NCBI GenBank assembly: GCA_963920525.1
Contig: OY986437.1
Span: forward strand, 198,247,511 to 198,311,510
DNA: 64,000 nt
Source: Dichetophora obliterata
Lineage: Eukaryota; Arthropoda; Insecta; Diptera; Sciomyzidae
Direction of reading: 5' to 3'
Position 1 is the first letter of the stretch. Each line of letters opens with the position of its first letter. The position numbers and the translations under genes are program-made. The notes below the pieces were generated by a model. It was not told where the DNA came from and did no database searches. It worked only from the letters and a program-made list of their open reading frames with translations. This document shows positions 1 through 11,483 of the stretch, piece by piece.

Positions 1-1235
1 CCTCACGCTGCACTTAAGACAAAAAACCTATAATTTTCATGCATTCGAGCATGAAAATATTTACTACGAAATCGTGAACGAACTCATTGAATATAGCTAA
101 TGATGATGGGTATGACGATAAACCGATGATAATGATGTTGATGATAGTGATGTGTGTGCGTGCATTAGTTGAAGGAAACTACAGATTGTTATTTTTGTTT
201 TAGCAATTAGTGAACTTTTAATGATAACCTTTAGATTTTCACTTGTGCTAATATAATGGTCATAAAAAGTTCAATTATAGTGTAATAAAATAAAAAAATA
301 TTGCCAAACATGATTTTGAGTTATTTTCATCAAAATGGTGTTGAATTTGTCTTCCTGATAAATATCATGATACTGTTGATATTTGGACTGTTTGAATACC
401 TTCTCTCTTAAAAGCTATCTATAAGCAACCTTAGATTCTATTGAAATTTTGCTGTCTATTTGTTTATGTCCTTGTAACAAAACAATCCATTGTGTCAAAA
501 GCTTACTTTTTAACAAATTATACCCCTGTAAAATTCACTTCCACTACTGAATATACAATTTCAAAAAAAGAATTTCACCAGAATATGTCGGCCTATATCT
601 TCGCGTTAAGAGAAGACTTGCTGTTGAATTGAATCATCCTTTCAGTCTTCTGGACATCCGCATTCTGATCAATAAGACAACCAGATATTCACCTACTGAT
701 TCAGAAATAGACAAAAACATGGCAGCCGGTGTCTATTAATCCACCAGAAATAATCTTGACATGCAGACTTCCAGACTGCTGTTAAGTCTTTCTAGCTGTT
801 AAGTCTTTCAAGCGAAAATTTTCGCTATTTAGAAAGCAGCTGTAGAAATTTATTCAAAGGATTCTGATTGTGAACCGCCAAGCTGCTATAAAAGCACTAC
901 ACAGACCTTATAGCATGAGAGAATGTGTTAATATATAAAAAATATGATGATATGCCAGAAATCAACTTTAATAATTTAGAAGGAATATTTTTCTTTTTGA
1001 TTGGATTGAAACCTGACAGGCTTTTAAAAGCTGTCGAAAAAGAAATGCACATCTTACATATCTAAGTATTTTAATTGTAGTCAAATTGGCTTGAGCCAAT
1101 GACTCTTTAAAAAGTGGAACGCCTTCTTGGGCAGAAGTGGGCGTGCGATATTTAAATCAATAATTTTTGGTTAATGAACAAGCTGAATGAACAAGAGAAA
1201 TTTGGAACTTGTGCTGAAGGTCTTCAAGTGGTTTA
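1..1235. other. AT-rich DNA without recognisable gene
   Basis: Both strands are rich in stop codons and I recognise no protein. The only local structure seen is a short direct duplication around 777-812, where CTGTTAAGTCTTTC occurs twice. The composition is that of fly intergenic or intronic sequence. Confidence 0.6.
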
Positions 1236-1239
1236 TTAA

Positions 1240-1664
1240 CCCTTTCAGACCTGACGCTAAGCACATGAGAATTTTTTTATGATTTTTGGGAGTAAATGGT
1301 CTTTATATGATATGAAAACATATTCAATGCCTAAATTTTGATATTTTCACATCCTTCAAGGATTTTCAAGAAAAGAAAGTTTGTACTGAAAATATTTTTT
1401 TTTGCATCAAATGTTGTCAAATCATTTGAGATTTTAAAACATATTATTTTTTTAGTTAAAATGTGTCAACTTCACTAAAATTGCGCTATTAGTATTTTAG
1501 TATATGAAAAAAAAGAACTAGCTTCTACGACTCATTAAAAAAAATTTAAATGTGACGCAGGAATTTCGTGAAATTTTCAGAAACCACAAAATTAGCAGCT
1601 AAATAATATGAAAGGCAAACATAAACAATAACCTACGCAATCGATGCATCATGGTCTGAAAGGG
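1240..1664. mobile_element. piggyBac-type MITE with TTAA duplication
   Basis: The element begins CCCTTTCAGACC and ends with the exact inverse GGTCTGAAAGGG. It is flanked on both sides by TTAA (1236-1239 and 1665-1668). A TTAA target duplication with ends starting CCC is the hallmark of the piggyBac superfamily. The 425-bp interior is AT-rich and codes for nothing recognisable, so this is a non-autonomous element. Similarity of the ends decays after about 13 bp, as is usual for piggyBac. Family assignment rests on ends and target site only. Confidence 0.7.
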
Positions 1665-1668
1665 TTAA

Positions 1669-2640
1669 GGTTAAGTATGGTTTGATGGACTGTCATTTCA
1701 GGTTTGGTATGAAGAGACTGACTAGTAAAAATTTGTCGGCGATGACATTGTAATGCAGAACTGTAAGCTGAAAAACACATTATTTCCTTTTCATTGTTTA
1801 AACAACAGTTTGACTTTATTTGAATGTGTGGCAACATCGTGTTTTCTAACAGGAAGGTTTGCTGTGAAGTATGTTTGTGAAGGTTACTAATCTTTATGTT
1901 TAAACCAGAACAAAGTCTTATGTATAAAATAACTAAGTGTTACAATGGGATGATATGTTAAAATAGTATGATCAGTTTTATATCGACCCCTTTTCAAGTA
2001 ATTATCGTATATGGGATTTTTTTTGAAACTGACTTTTTGATGCAAATTTGTTCTACACTCCCCCACGCATCACCTGGTAAAATATTGTAGCTGTATGCAA
2101 TATGAAATGTGTGATGCATTGCCATAATGTTATTTTTTGTTTAATGGTACGGTGCGATGTGATTGATATGATCATATATTATGATGAGAAGGTAGGGTAA
2201 GATGGTATATTATTATTGTACTAGTATAAAAACTTGTCCTACGTCAGTGAGCGGAGGCACTTCCTTCTTGGAGCCATTTGCCGAAAGATCTTTTTTATAA
2301 GCTCGATTTTTTATTTAGTTGATTTGTGAAAAATACATATGTACCACTTTAAATAACACTTTACGTATTGAAGCAATGTTGAAAAATTAGTTCAAGTGTA
2401 AAAGTGCAATAAGTCGAGTTTGGTAGCAATCATATTTATACACAACTTAATAAACTAGCTTTGCAACCATCCTATACGTATCAACTCAGGTGTCGTTTAG
2501 CGGCTGATATAATTATATTTTTTGGTGCAATCCATCAAGAGAATTTTATTAAATTCGTCATAACTTTTTTTAAAAGAATGAAAAAAGGGTAATTAGATCA
2601 GAAACGTACTATGTATTGTAAGAACCCAATATCGTCACTC
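1669..2640. other. AT-rich DNA, no gene seen
   Basis: No coding region is recognisable. From about 2090 to 2220 it contains loosely repeated ATGAT/GATATG words that belong with the minisatellite seen further right (3787-4310). Confidence 0.5.
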
Positions 2641-2662
2641 ATAAGTATCAAATATATTTTCT

Positions 2663-2867
2663 GTGCATACTTTCAGGCTGAACATTTTTGAGAACAGTGT
2701 GTCTTGGAAAATTACTTTATGGTCAAAAAATAATTACAATTTGAGAAATACTGTGTGTGGAGCAGCATTCTTGCCTTTTATGTATTAAGATGTGCATACT
2801 TTCAGGCTGAACAGTTTGAGAGATATTGGACACGGAGCAGCGTGCTTGTCTTTTATATATTAAGATG
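2663..2867. repeat. local imperfect duplication
   Basis: GTGCATACTTTCAGGCTGAA occurs at 2663 and again at about 2792. A GGAGCAGC...TTTTAT.TATTAAGATG block occurs at about 2759-2792 and again at 2834-2867. The two copies differ by several substitutions and by a block present only in the first. This is a diverged tandem duplication with no coding potential. Confidence 0.65.
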
Positions 2868-3786
2868 AAATGAAAGTGCAATGGTATGTCGGTATGCTGT
2901 AACGTTGTGATATGATGTTATTTTATGGCATGAAGCTGGGAGGGAGTTAACCGGATCTATTTCCCGGTTTTCTGATCTTCTTCATTCAAAAGTGGTGCTC
3001 TGATTAAAAATTTTGGATCCTTCAATATTTAAATCTCACACAAATATAAATTTTGTTTCATAGCAAATGCAAAATCATTTTTAAAAGAGCTCCATTTATT
3101 GCATACAAATCATTATTAACATGGCACTTGTGGCACCAAAAATACTCAGTCAATGAGGTTCTTAAAATTATGTGAGTGAGAGAATCACGAGGATTTGAAA
3201 CGATTGATTTAGTTTGACTTGAATCGTGTTGCAATAAACAGTTCGAATTCATATTTATTTATTTAATTAGCGTTAGAAAGTTAAAATGAGCGCAAGTAAA
3301 TGAAAAGGATCGATAAAAGAATTTTTTACAAAACTTAAGTTAATTATGTGATATGGGACCATTTAGTAGCATTTTTAGGAGTTTAATCTTTAATAATCGA
3401 TTTCATATTTAGTAAAGTAAATTATTAACGTAATTAGTAATTAGTAAAGCGTAATTTTTTAAGAAATCATATCCGATGCCACGCATTTCTTAATCGTTTT
3501 CTTTAAATACGTTTGTGTAGCTAGAGTATCAATAAACTCTCTACTCTTCTTTTTTGTGCTTAGCTAGAACAGCACAACAAAACACCGCAAGCTTCATAAG
3601 GAAACAAAGAGTAATATATTCTCGATTTAAACAGACCAATGATATTAAATACTTTATATTTGATTTAAATGCTTGTTTATGGGTTTCTTTGAATAAAATA
3701 ACAACAAAAAATTTTTGAGCAGCTAATTTTCGGATCTTTTTGAAGAAAAACGCCTATCTTCTGAAAATTCCTTATTTCTCTTTCTG
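2868..3786. other. AT-rich DNA, no gene seen
   Basis: No recognisable protein or element ends. A further short stretch of GGTATG/GATATG words lies at 2880-2935. Confidence 0.5.
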
Positions 3787-4460
3787 GCATGAAGGATGGT
3801 TTGATGGTATGGTTTGATGGTTTAATGGCTTTGGTATCATGGGTACACATAATGATAGGATGGTATTTAATGTAACGCTGATATGATATGATCATTAATA
3901 AAAAATTTTCTACTACTATTTTTCACTACTATTTTCTACTACTAATTTTACTACTATTTCTACTACGGATTTTTATTACTAATTAAACTAGTGTTTGCTA
4001 TTTTTGTTTGTACATTTATATTCTACTACTGTTCCTACTAAAATTTTCGACTTTTATTTTCTGCTACCTACATAATGATGGTATGTTATGATGGTGTAAT
4101 ATGACATGTCGTCGGCATGATGGTATGGGTTAATGGATTTGGTATGATGGTATTGCATGATATTTGCATTTTTATAATTACTTTCTACTACTTTTTTTGC
4201 TACATGTCTACTATTTTTTTTAATACTACTTATACTGCTATTTTCTGCTACGTATAGAATGAGAAAGGTATGATGTTATGATATGATATGATGGTATGGC
4301 ATGATGTGATTGAATGTCAAAATATACAATACTATTTTCTACAACTTTTTCTACTACTATTTTTTCTACTACTTTTTCTACTACTATTTTTTCTACTATC
4401 ATTTTTTCCAATTTTTTATTATTTTTTAAAATTATGTTATGGTGTATGGTGGAATATGAT
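3787..4460. repeat. ATGATATGATGG minisatellite with TACTACTATTTTC blocks
   Basis: Two degenerate short-period repeats alternate here. One is made of variants of ATGATATGATGGTATG (3790-3890, 4075-4160, 4258-4312). The other is made of variants of TTTCTACTACTATTTT (3910-4060, 4170-4250, 4325-4400). Open frames through the second block are artefacts of the triplet periodicity. The same pair of repeats in the same association recurs at 26690-27150. Confidence 0.75.
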
Positions 4461-4499
4461 AATATGCGTAGTGACATAATTTTTTGATACACTGACTTA

Positions 4500-4770
4500 C
4501 AATATAAAAAAAAATTTCAAATATTATTTTCAACTATTGAGGTTGACTATTTCATCTTTTAGTTTGGGTTTTTTATCTTCTTAAATTAAAAAGGTATTTA
4601 AAACTAAGGATAGAAATTTTATTTTTAAGATTATTACTTTTTTAACTATTTTGGTTGAGGGTTTTATCTTTTTAAGTTGAAAAAGTATTTCAACCTGAGG
4701 GTCAAATTACTCATCTTCAATGATTGACTTTTTTTAAATATTTTGGTTGAGTTTTTTATCTTTTGTAAAA
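4500..4770. repeat. degenerate tandem repeat, roughly 110-bp unit
   Basis: The phrase 'ttttggttgag...ttttatctttttaa.ttgaaaaagtattt' recurs about three times (near 4545, 4650 and 4740) with many substitutions. No coding potential is seen. Confidence 0.5.
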
Positions 4771-7298
4771 GGGCGTAATGATAGAAACCGATTCAGTTTG
4801 ATTAGCGATAAGAACTTGCGAATGAAAGAAAAAAATTGTTAACCCATACAGGCCCACCTCCGTGACCTTTTGTAAGCGCAAAAAATCGATTCTTGGTTTT
4901 TGTGCGACATAGCCAGTCTATTGAAGTGACGCCATTATACTGTATTGAAATATTGTAGATAATTTAAATACAAACATTTTGGTGTACCTTTTTATTATCT
5001 CAGAAATCTGATTCCTAAGATATATGTTTTTATAGGAAAAATCGAAGGGTTATCAATATTAATTTTTTTTTTTTTACTTTTTGATTTAAAAATACTTGAA
5101 TTAAAATACTATTCAAGATACGATATTCATATGTTCTACACCAATTTTCACCAATGCATTACGCATTTTTTGTTACCAAACACTTAATTCTTAGACTTAC
5201 TCTTAACCCATACTGGCCCAGCTCCCCACTATACCCCACTTTTCGAAAATTTTTGCAAGTCTTGATGTATTTAACACTGACCTTTCGGGCTAAAATTGAA
5301 CAAGCTAAAAATAATATCAATCACAAAGGTATAATCAAGACCTGCAATAATTTTCGTAAAGAAGGGTATAGTGGGGGGATTTGGGTTTATCAGTTTTTGT
5401 GAAAACTGATGCCAAAAATTAATTCCAAGGGATAACAAAACCTTACTATATACCGTTTTGAACAAATTTGAATGGACCAAAACAATGCTACTGCGCATGT
5501 GATCAATGTATTGAAAATTAATAGAACTAAAAATTTAAGACACTCAGATAAAATTTGATGAAGCTAGTGACTTTGTTAATAAATGGTCGTAGAGTTGAGA
5601 GATTTTTCATAAATTTACCTCACTCAGAAGTTTGCAAAAGCTGTGGAAATGTCAAAGAACTTAAAACCACTAAATATTTGCTCTAAATTCAACACTAATT
5701 TCAAAAAAATTATAAAAAAATATATAGTTAATTTTATGTAAACTTAAAATTTTTCCCATTATGAAAGTTTTCATACATGCATTTTTAGAAAAAATATTTC
5801 ATATGAAATCCTTAAAGTAGAAAATTTTATTGAATAAAAGCTATCATAAGCGCTTTTATTATCAGCAACGAAGGTTTGTTCGAATTCCATTACTATAGTA
5901 ATAGCATTGTTTCTGTGAGTTAAAAAAATCAGAGAATTGTTATTAAGAGTTATGAAGATTAAGTATACAAATCTTCTGAACTTACTAAGAGTTGACTTTC
6001 TAAGAGTTGATCAGATAAATCAGACTGCGCTTGAAAGCAAAAAACAAATTCGTTGCATCAGAAATAACAATCAGTCAAAACAAAACAAAACAAAGCAAAT
6101 CATCATAAATTAATATCGTTCAATACTAAAGTTTTCAATGTTATTTTAACACATTTACATAAGTTAAAAATGTGGTTGAAACGCCACTGTGCAGTGGCGT
6201 CCATCGCCACAACAACAGCCACTGTGAAGTGATTACAAGAACATTACTTCGACAACGTTAGCGTCAGTGACTGCCTTCGTCTTGTGACCTTGACCATAAT
6301 TTTAAATATCGTCATTGTTGTTGCCGTTGTTGCTGTTCAGCGTCTTTTCATTGTAATTTCAATAGCAACACGTTTCGTTTTTTTCAAACTAGTGAAAACC
6401 ACACACCGACACACCCATACACATAAAGTCCGTGTGCTTAATGAGCACGTTTGTATGAGTGTTTAGGGAAATTTACACTTAAGTATTTATTAGTGTTATT
6501 GTTATTGTTTTAATTTTAAAGTTTGTACTGTTGTTGTGGCTGTGCTTTTATGCACAGCATAGCAAAATTTATTATTGAAAAACAAAACAGAAAAATAAAG
6601 CTCAAAACCCAAGCAACAATAAAATAACTTAATAAGCATAAAAGCAACAGCTTTGCTGCACAGTGTTTATGCTTTTGTTTTTTAACAAATACACTAAACA
6701 TTCAAAGTGTTGGTCACTGGCAACACCCGAAGCACATTTTGTGGCCGCGTGCGTCTCTTAGGGTTAGTGTGCCAAAAATGAATATATTGCATATAAAACT
6801 AATTTTTTTTAGTTTTAGGTGCACTGAAAATTAAATTAAAATTTTATAAATTTGTAAATACATACATTATTTCATTATTGTTTAAATTAGATTTATATTC
6901 TTTTTTGGAGTAGATCTTTTTCAACATTTTATCGTTAAAAAGCGTAAATTTTAAGTTAAAAAATTATAAAAACAATATTAAATAAAAACTTACATCTGGC
7001 AGCGCTTTGCTTATGTTGCATATTGACAATAACGTCAAAGTTATTCCTATTAAAAATGACATCTTACGGCTATATCCACTTTTAAAATACGCTAGCTGAA
7101 AATAAAAAAACAAAAAAAAGTAAAATTAATACATTGAAAATGTGCGAAAAACATAACAAATATGTAAAATAAATTTTAATAAACTTAAACTAAATTTTTC
7201 AAAAGTATTATTTTTTAGGGATAGGTTAATATATCTTTAAGGGGCACAACTAGTGTCATATTCCCTTTTGTTTTGCACTTTCCGATAGTTCATATATA
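4771..7298. other. AT-rich non-coding stretch
   Basis: No gene is recognisable. Two look-alike phrases TTAACCCATACAGGCCCA (about 4837) and TTAACCCATACTGGCCCA (about 5204) lie in the same orientation and may be ends of old TTAA-targeting elements. A hairpin with 9-bp arms ACGCCACTG/CAGTGGCGT sits at 6181-6200, followed by a locally GC-richer segment to about 6300. Confidence 0.4.
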
Positions 7299-7301
7299 TT
7301 A

Positions 7302-7928
7302 GACCGGCCCAAAAAGAGCGAAGAGTTTTTTTCATTTTAAAAATAGCTTCAATGACGTCTAAAAATCACTTACTGAAATTTTTGTCCCAAAATATTAACC
7401 CTTAGGCACTGCTAGCCTTCAATCCTCAAAAATGTTGACCACATAAATAAAGTTATTTTTCAAAAATATATCAATATAGAATTTTAAGATCGATGGTTTA
7501 TCTCATGATCTAACGTTATGTTTTCGAGGTCGCTGAACACGATGAAACTATTTTTGTTTTTGTTTGATCAAGGTTTCTATTGAAATTCAAACAAAAGCAC
7601 AAAATTGACAAAAAAAACATTTATGAATTTTCAAATTCATATTAATAGAAATATTGATCGGACAAAACCAAAAATGTCCCAGAGACTCAGCTCAGAGACT
7701 TCGAAAACACAAAGTTAGATCATAAGATAAACCATCGATCATCACATTCTCTATTGATATTTTATTGAAAATTAACTTAATTTATGTGGGGAAAATTTTC
7801 AAAAATTGGAGACTAGCAGTGCTAAGGGTTCATATTTTGGGACAAAAAGTAAGTGCTTTTGAGAATTCATTAAAGCTATTTTTAAACATGCCTCAAAAAA
7901 AAAAACCTTTCACTTTTTTGGATCAGTC
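7302..7928. mobile_element. foldback-type MITE (almost entirely palindromic)
   Basis: The left half (7302-7600) is matched by the reverse complement of the right half (7640-7928) with substitutions and small indels. Shared landmarks are the ends GACCGGCCCAAAAAGAG / GACTGATCCAAAAAAGTG, then AAAAATAGCTT, then the CTAGCAGTGC..AAGGGTT block, and GATAAACCATCGAT. TTA lies directly outside both ends (7299-7301 and 7929-7931), which would fit a TWA target duplication of the PIF/Harbinger type. It has no protein-coding capacity. A stretch that long and palindromic would form a hairpin in RNA. Confidence 0.7.
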
Positions 7929-8337
7929 TTATGTGTCTGAAAGATTTTTATATTAAACGCATTTTTCTCAAAACTATATTATTTTTTTCAAGAAAAATTA
8001 ATGATGGCATTTTTTACTTACTATTTTATAAATATTCTATAATTCTAAAAATAATTCAATTTTTCTTCAGAATCATATTTGAGCTACATTCCAAATAAAA
8101 TGATGAAGCAGCACGTTGCAACAACAACAAGTTTTTTACAAAACAAACTACAAAGCGGACTAGACAACTCTTTCATTAATAGCTACATCAACTCTTTAGT
8201 AGTCGTCTGTGGCTTATGCAGTTCACTCACTTTGCGAAGCTAATAAGCAGAACTTTTGCTTAATCAAAGCGGAATCATATGTGCTTTTTGCCTTTCAAAC
8301 AGCGTTTAAAAACTTCTTATATTCTTCATTTCTTTTG

Positions 8338-10393
8338 TTGCTGCTGAAACTTATGCTTCTAAAAATCAAACAGTCGCAGTCAAAGCAAAAGCAAAAAAAA
8401 TTTGTGATAGACTGCGAAGCACTTCAGCAGTCGACAGTTTCAGCAGATTTTGTTTTGATTGACTGAAACTGTAAACAAACTTGAAATTCTAAGCAAAAGC
8501 AACTGTTCAACTTTTGAAAGTCGAAGCATCATCAGTTTTTCAACAGTCGTAGCAGACTGTTTTGCTTTTATGCTTTCTGCTGCTTCATTTCAAGCACAGC
8601 CGCGAATAACGTTGCAAAAGCCTCTTTTTGCAAAACCGATTTTATTGCAGATTAACGTTAACATGACTCTCTTGCATTGCCTTAACACCAAATCAGCCAA
8701 TAATATGCATCTTATCGCTATTAAAAAGCAATAAGAAAGTATCAGTCAGTGGAAGAACGTTGTAAATTAGATACTAATTTATTAGAGCTGAATTATCTAA
8801 TGTAATTGATAAAAAAGAAGTCCAATGTTGAAAATTGTATTGATAATAATAATAAAAGAATGAAGAATTATTGTAATGAATATTTTTAAGAAAAAAAAAG
8901 TATACCTACAAAAAACACTCCAGAGCAGGCAAAATGGAATAACGTCGCAAGTTTACATTACGTTTCTAGGTAATTGAATTGTTATTATATAAATTTGTGA
9001 ATGCTTCTTTTCTTGCAAAAATAAAGGAACATTATTTTAAATTCTATAAAAAAAGTAAAATGAACAAACAGCTGTTTTAACATCTTTAATCGAATTGTGC
9101 GAGGTAACTCCATAAGAACGAAAAACTTGGAAAATTATACGATACCAGTTCTTCGAAAAGATCCCATTCAAGTAAGTGATGAAAAGAAAACGGATCTAAT
9201 TGCAATGGCTTCCTGAAAAGTTTTATATTTTCCTGAAAAGTACGCCAAATTATATAAATCAACCTGCAGTTATATTCAGAAAACTATTAAGTTTGTTTTC
9301 GAAAGCAAACAAATATGTATTGTTAAAGGTTTTAAAATATTTTCTTTTAAGTTCTTTAAATGAATTTTTCTTTTTGTTATTAAAGGTTTTTTTCCTAAAT
9401 ACATTTTTAAATTCTATTGCTTTCATTTCATTTAACCAAACAGGATCCAATCAAATAAGTCTTCTGATATTGGTATGCTTTAATTGCGCGAATAACGTTT
9501 TCAAAGCCATCGCACTCTCTGCTACGCAACGTGGAATAACGTTTTAACCACCAATGGGTTTTGGATATGTAACGTTTTTCCATTTTAAACATTAATAATA
9601 CTTGATTTACCAACCAAATATTATTATTAAACAATTTTTTTGTTTTACTAAAATAGTTTATTTACCTAAGTATTTTCATAATGTATTTAAAACAAGTATC
9701 TAGAAATTGTCGTCTGCATTTAAAACGTTTCTTACGTATTGTGAACGATTTACTTTTTGTCGCTTAAAACGTTATTCGCGGCTGTTCTACATTTGTTTGA
9801 TCGCTTTCGTGCCAATTTTTTTGCTTTTCGATCGCAAATCGCTTTTCGATTGGACACTAGGGTGGACCCTAAAAAGGTGGTTTTTTATTTTATACTATTT
9901 GTGTACGTGCTCCAATATGTAAAGGGGTCGCCGATTTCGTATCTGATGTAAGAATTTCTAAATCTAAAAATGTGTTTTTGTGTCAAAAAACTTTTTGAAA
10001 TTTTTACATCAGATACATATGTATGCCAGCGCATACATAGTATAAACCAAAAGAACACATTTTTAGAGTCCACCCTAGTGTTCTATCTAAAAGCTATTTG
10101 CGATCGAAATGCAAAAAAATTGGCACAAAAGCGATCAAACAAATGCATCAGCACAAAGCATAAAAGCAAAACAGTCTGAAACGACTGTTGAAAAACTGAT
10201 GCTGCTTCGACTTTCAAAAGTTGAACAGCTGCTGTTGCTTCGACTTTTGAATTTGTTTACAGTTTCAGTCAATCAAAACAAAAACTGCTGAAACTGTCGA
10301 CTGCTGAAGTGCTTCGCATTCGATCAGATCTTTTTTTTTGCTTTTGCTTTGACTGCGACCGTTTGATTTTTCTCAAGCACAAGTTTAAGCAGT
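8338..10393. mobile_element. nested palindrome / foldback element complex
   Basis: An outer pair of arms, 8338-8590 and 10140-10393, are inverted copies at a visually high identity. Shared landmarks in both are GCAGTCAAAGCAAAAGCAAA, GCGAAGCACTTCAGCAGTCG, CAACTTTTGAAAGTCGAAGC and CAGACTGTTTTGCTTTTATG. Between them lies an inner palindrome (9779-10148) and further inverted words, for example CAGCCGCGAATAACGTT at 8598 inverted at 9767-9783. No protein is recognisable; a 115-codon open frame inside (9200-9547) is low-complexity. The layout resembles Foldback/Galileo-like elements, but superfamily is not determined. Confidence 0.55.
9779..10148. mobile_element. inner palindromic element with CTAGGGTGG ends
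   Basis: ACTAGGGTGGACCCTAAAAA (about 9856) is mirrored by TTTTTAGAGTCCACCCTAGT (about 10062). Outside this, TTTTCGATCGCAAATCGC and TGTTTGATCGCTTTCGTGCC are mirrored by the right flank, so the inverted repeat continues beyond the TAGGGTGG core. No target duplication could be assigned to the core, so it may be the centre of the larger foldback rather than an independent insertion. TAGGGTGG is also the end of the autonomous hAT-like element at 10662. Confidence 0.5.
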
Positions 10394-10653
10394 AGTAAGT
10401 TTTGAATTTATGGAAAAAATGATTGATTTAAAAAGCAATAATTTTACGGCTTTTGCTACTTTGACTGCAGCAATTTAATCACTGCTTTCAAAGCAGTATT
10501 TTCCTACTATTTTGAAAAAAAATTTATAAAGTAGAATATTTTCATAGATAGTAATTGTGAATAGATAGCAATAGAATAACAGCCCAAATGACCTCGTGGA
10601 ACATAAGATCACTGCAAAATTGGTTTTTTGAGTACACCCTCAAACTTGGATAC

Positions 10654-10661
10654 ATGTACAT
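10654..10661 (+). repeat. left 8-bp target-site duplication of hAT-like element
   Basis: ATGTACAT immediately precedes the TIR, and an identical 8-mer follows the right TIR at 13993-14000. It fits the hAT preference nTnnnnAn. Because the octamer is itself a palindrome, it could be counted partly as TIR. Confidence 0.7.
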
Positions 10662-10869
10662 TAGGGTGGAGTGAAAAAGGCCAAAAAAAATTTTTTTTAA
10701 TTTTTTTAAATCTCCTGTATTGGTAATCGATGACCCTATAGAAAACATTTATTCATGCAAAATATCAAAGCCTTACGACTTTATTTGGAGGTGGCGCACG
10801 ACGGGTGAAGTTTAAAAAAAAAAAAAAAGGTACTCGTATTACTAATATGTACTTTTTAAAATGTAGTTA

Positions 10870-11164
10870 AAAGCCTCTTCACACGGTAATATTTTGTAGT
10901 ATAATTGGCAAAAATTCTTGTAGTATTAAGCGACTTTTAGACGGTACCACAAGTAATACGACCTGCCAAAATTTTGTATCAAAAAGTATTTTTTCACTGC
11001 TTTTGCGCTCTCAGAGAGCATAAATTGATGTGTGATTGAAATACGGATGGTGCTCTTTATTTTTTGAAATTTTTCACAAAACTATACCACAAGCGGATCA
11101 GAATTTATAACTGTTACCGTCGGTAAAATCTCTCCGAAAGTGTTATCGTGTAAAAGACGCTTTA
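10870..11164. repeat. possible nested MITE or subterminal inverted repeat
   Basis: AAAGCCTCTTCACACGGTAA (about 10870) is matched in inverse by TTATCGTGTAAAAGACGCTT (about 11143-11162). Internal ACGGTA/TTATCGT words repeat between them. It could be a separate MITE that landed in the 5' region of the hAT-like element or part of the transposase-binding region of that element. Confidence 0.35.
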
Positions 11165-11483
11165 TCCAATATTATAGTGTTACACAATGTTATCGTCTGA
11201 AGACGTATTTAGTACCATTTAAAAATTTATGTTTTTCACCACTGTTGAAAGCGTTAGCAACACTTAAGCGAGTAAAACGAAGTCGGGGAATTCCCTTGTT
11301 CTAATGCTATTTTCTATTGTTGTTTTAAGATTCTTCATAGAGAAGTGAAAGTGTTACCTGTTAAACAGCAACTTAAAACAAAACAAAAGTTTAATCAACG
11401 ATAAATTGTTTTTATAATTTTTTTCAATTAAAATAATAATAGTTAAAAGGTGAAGTGACTATTTATATACACAAAGTTTTAAA

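Noticed and set aside
4238..4492. Open frames on both strands with Val/Glu or Phe/Leu repeats
   Set aside because: They are produced by the TACTACTATTTTC short-period repeat, not by a gene.
6253..6267. 15-base identity CAACGTTAGCGTCAG shared with 46289-46303
   Set aside because: A 15-base match is expected about once or twice by chance in a window of this size and the flanks do not match.
9200..9547. 115-codon frame inside the foldback complex
   Set aside because: Leu/Phe-rich low complexity, no motif, and within palindromic repeat DNA.
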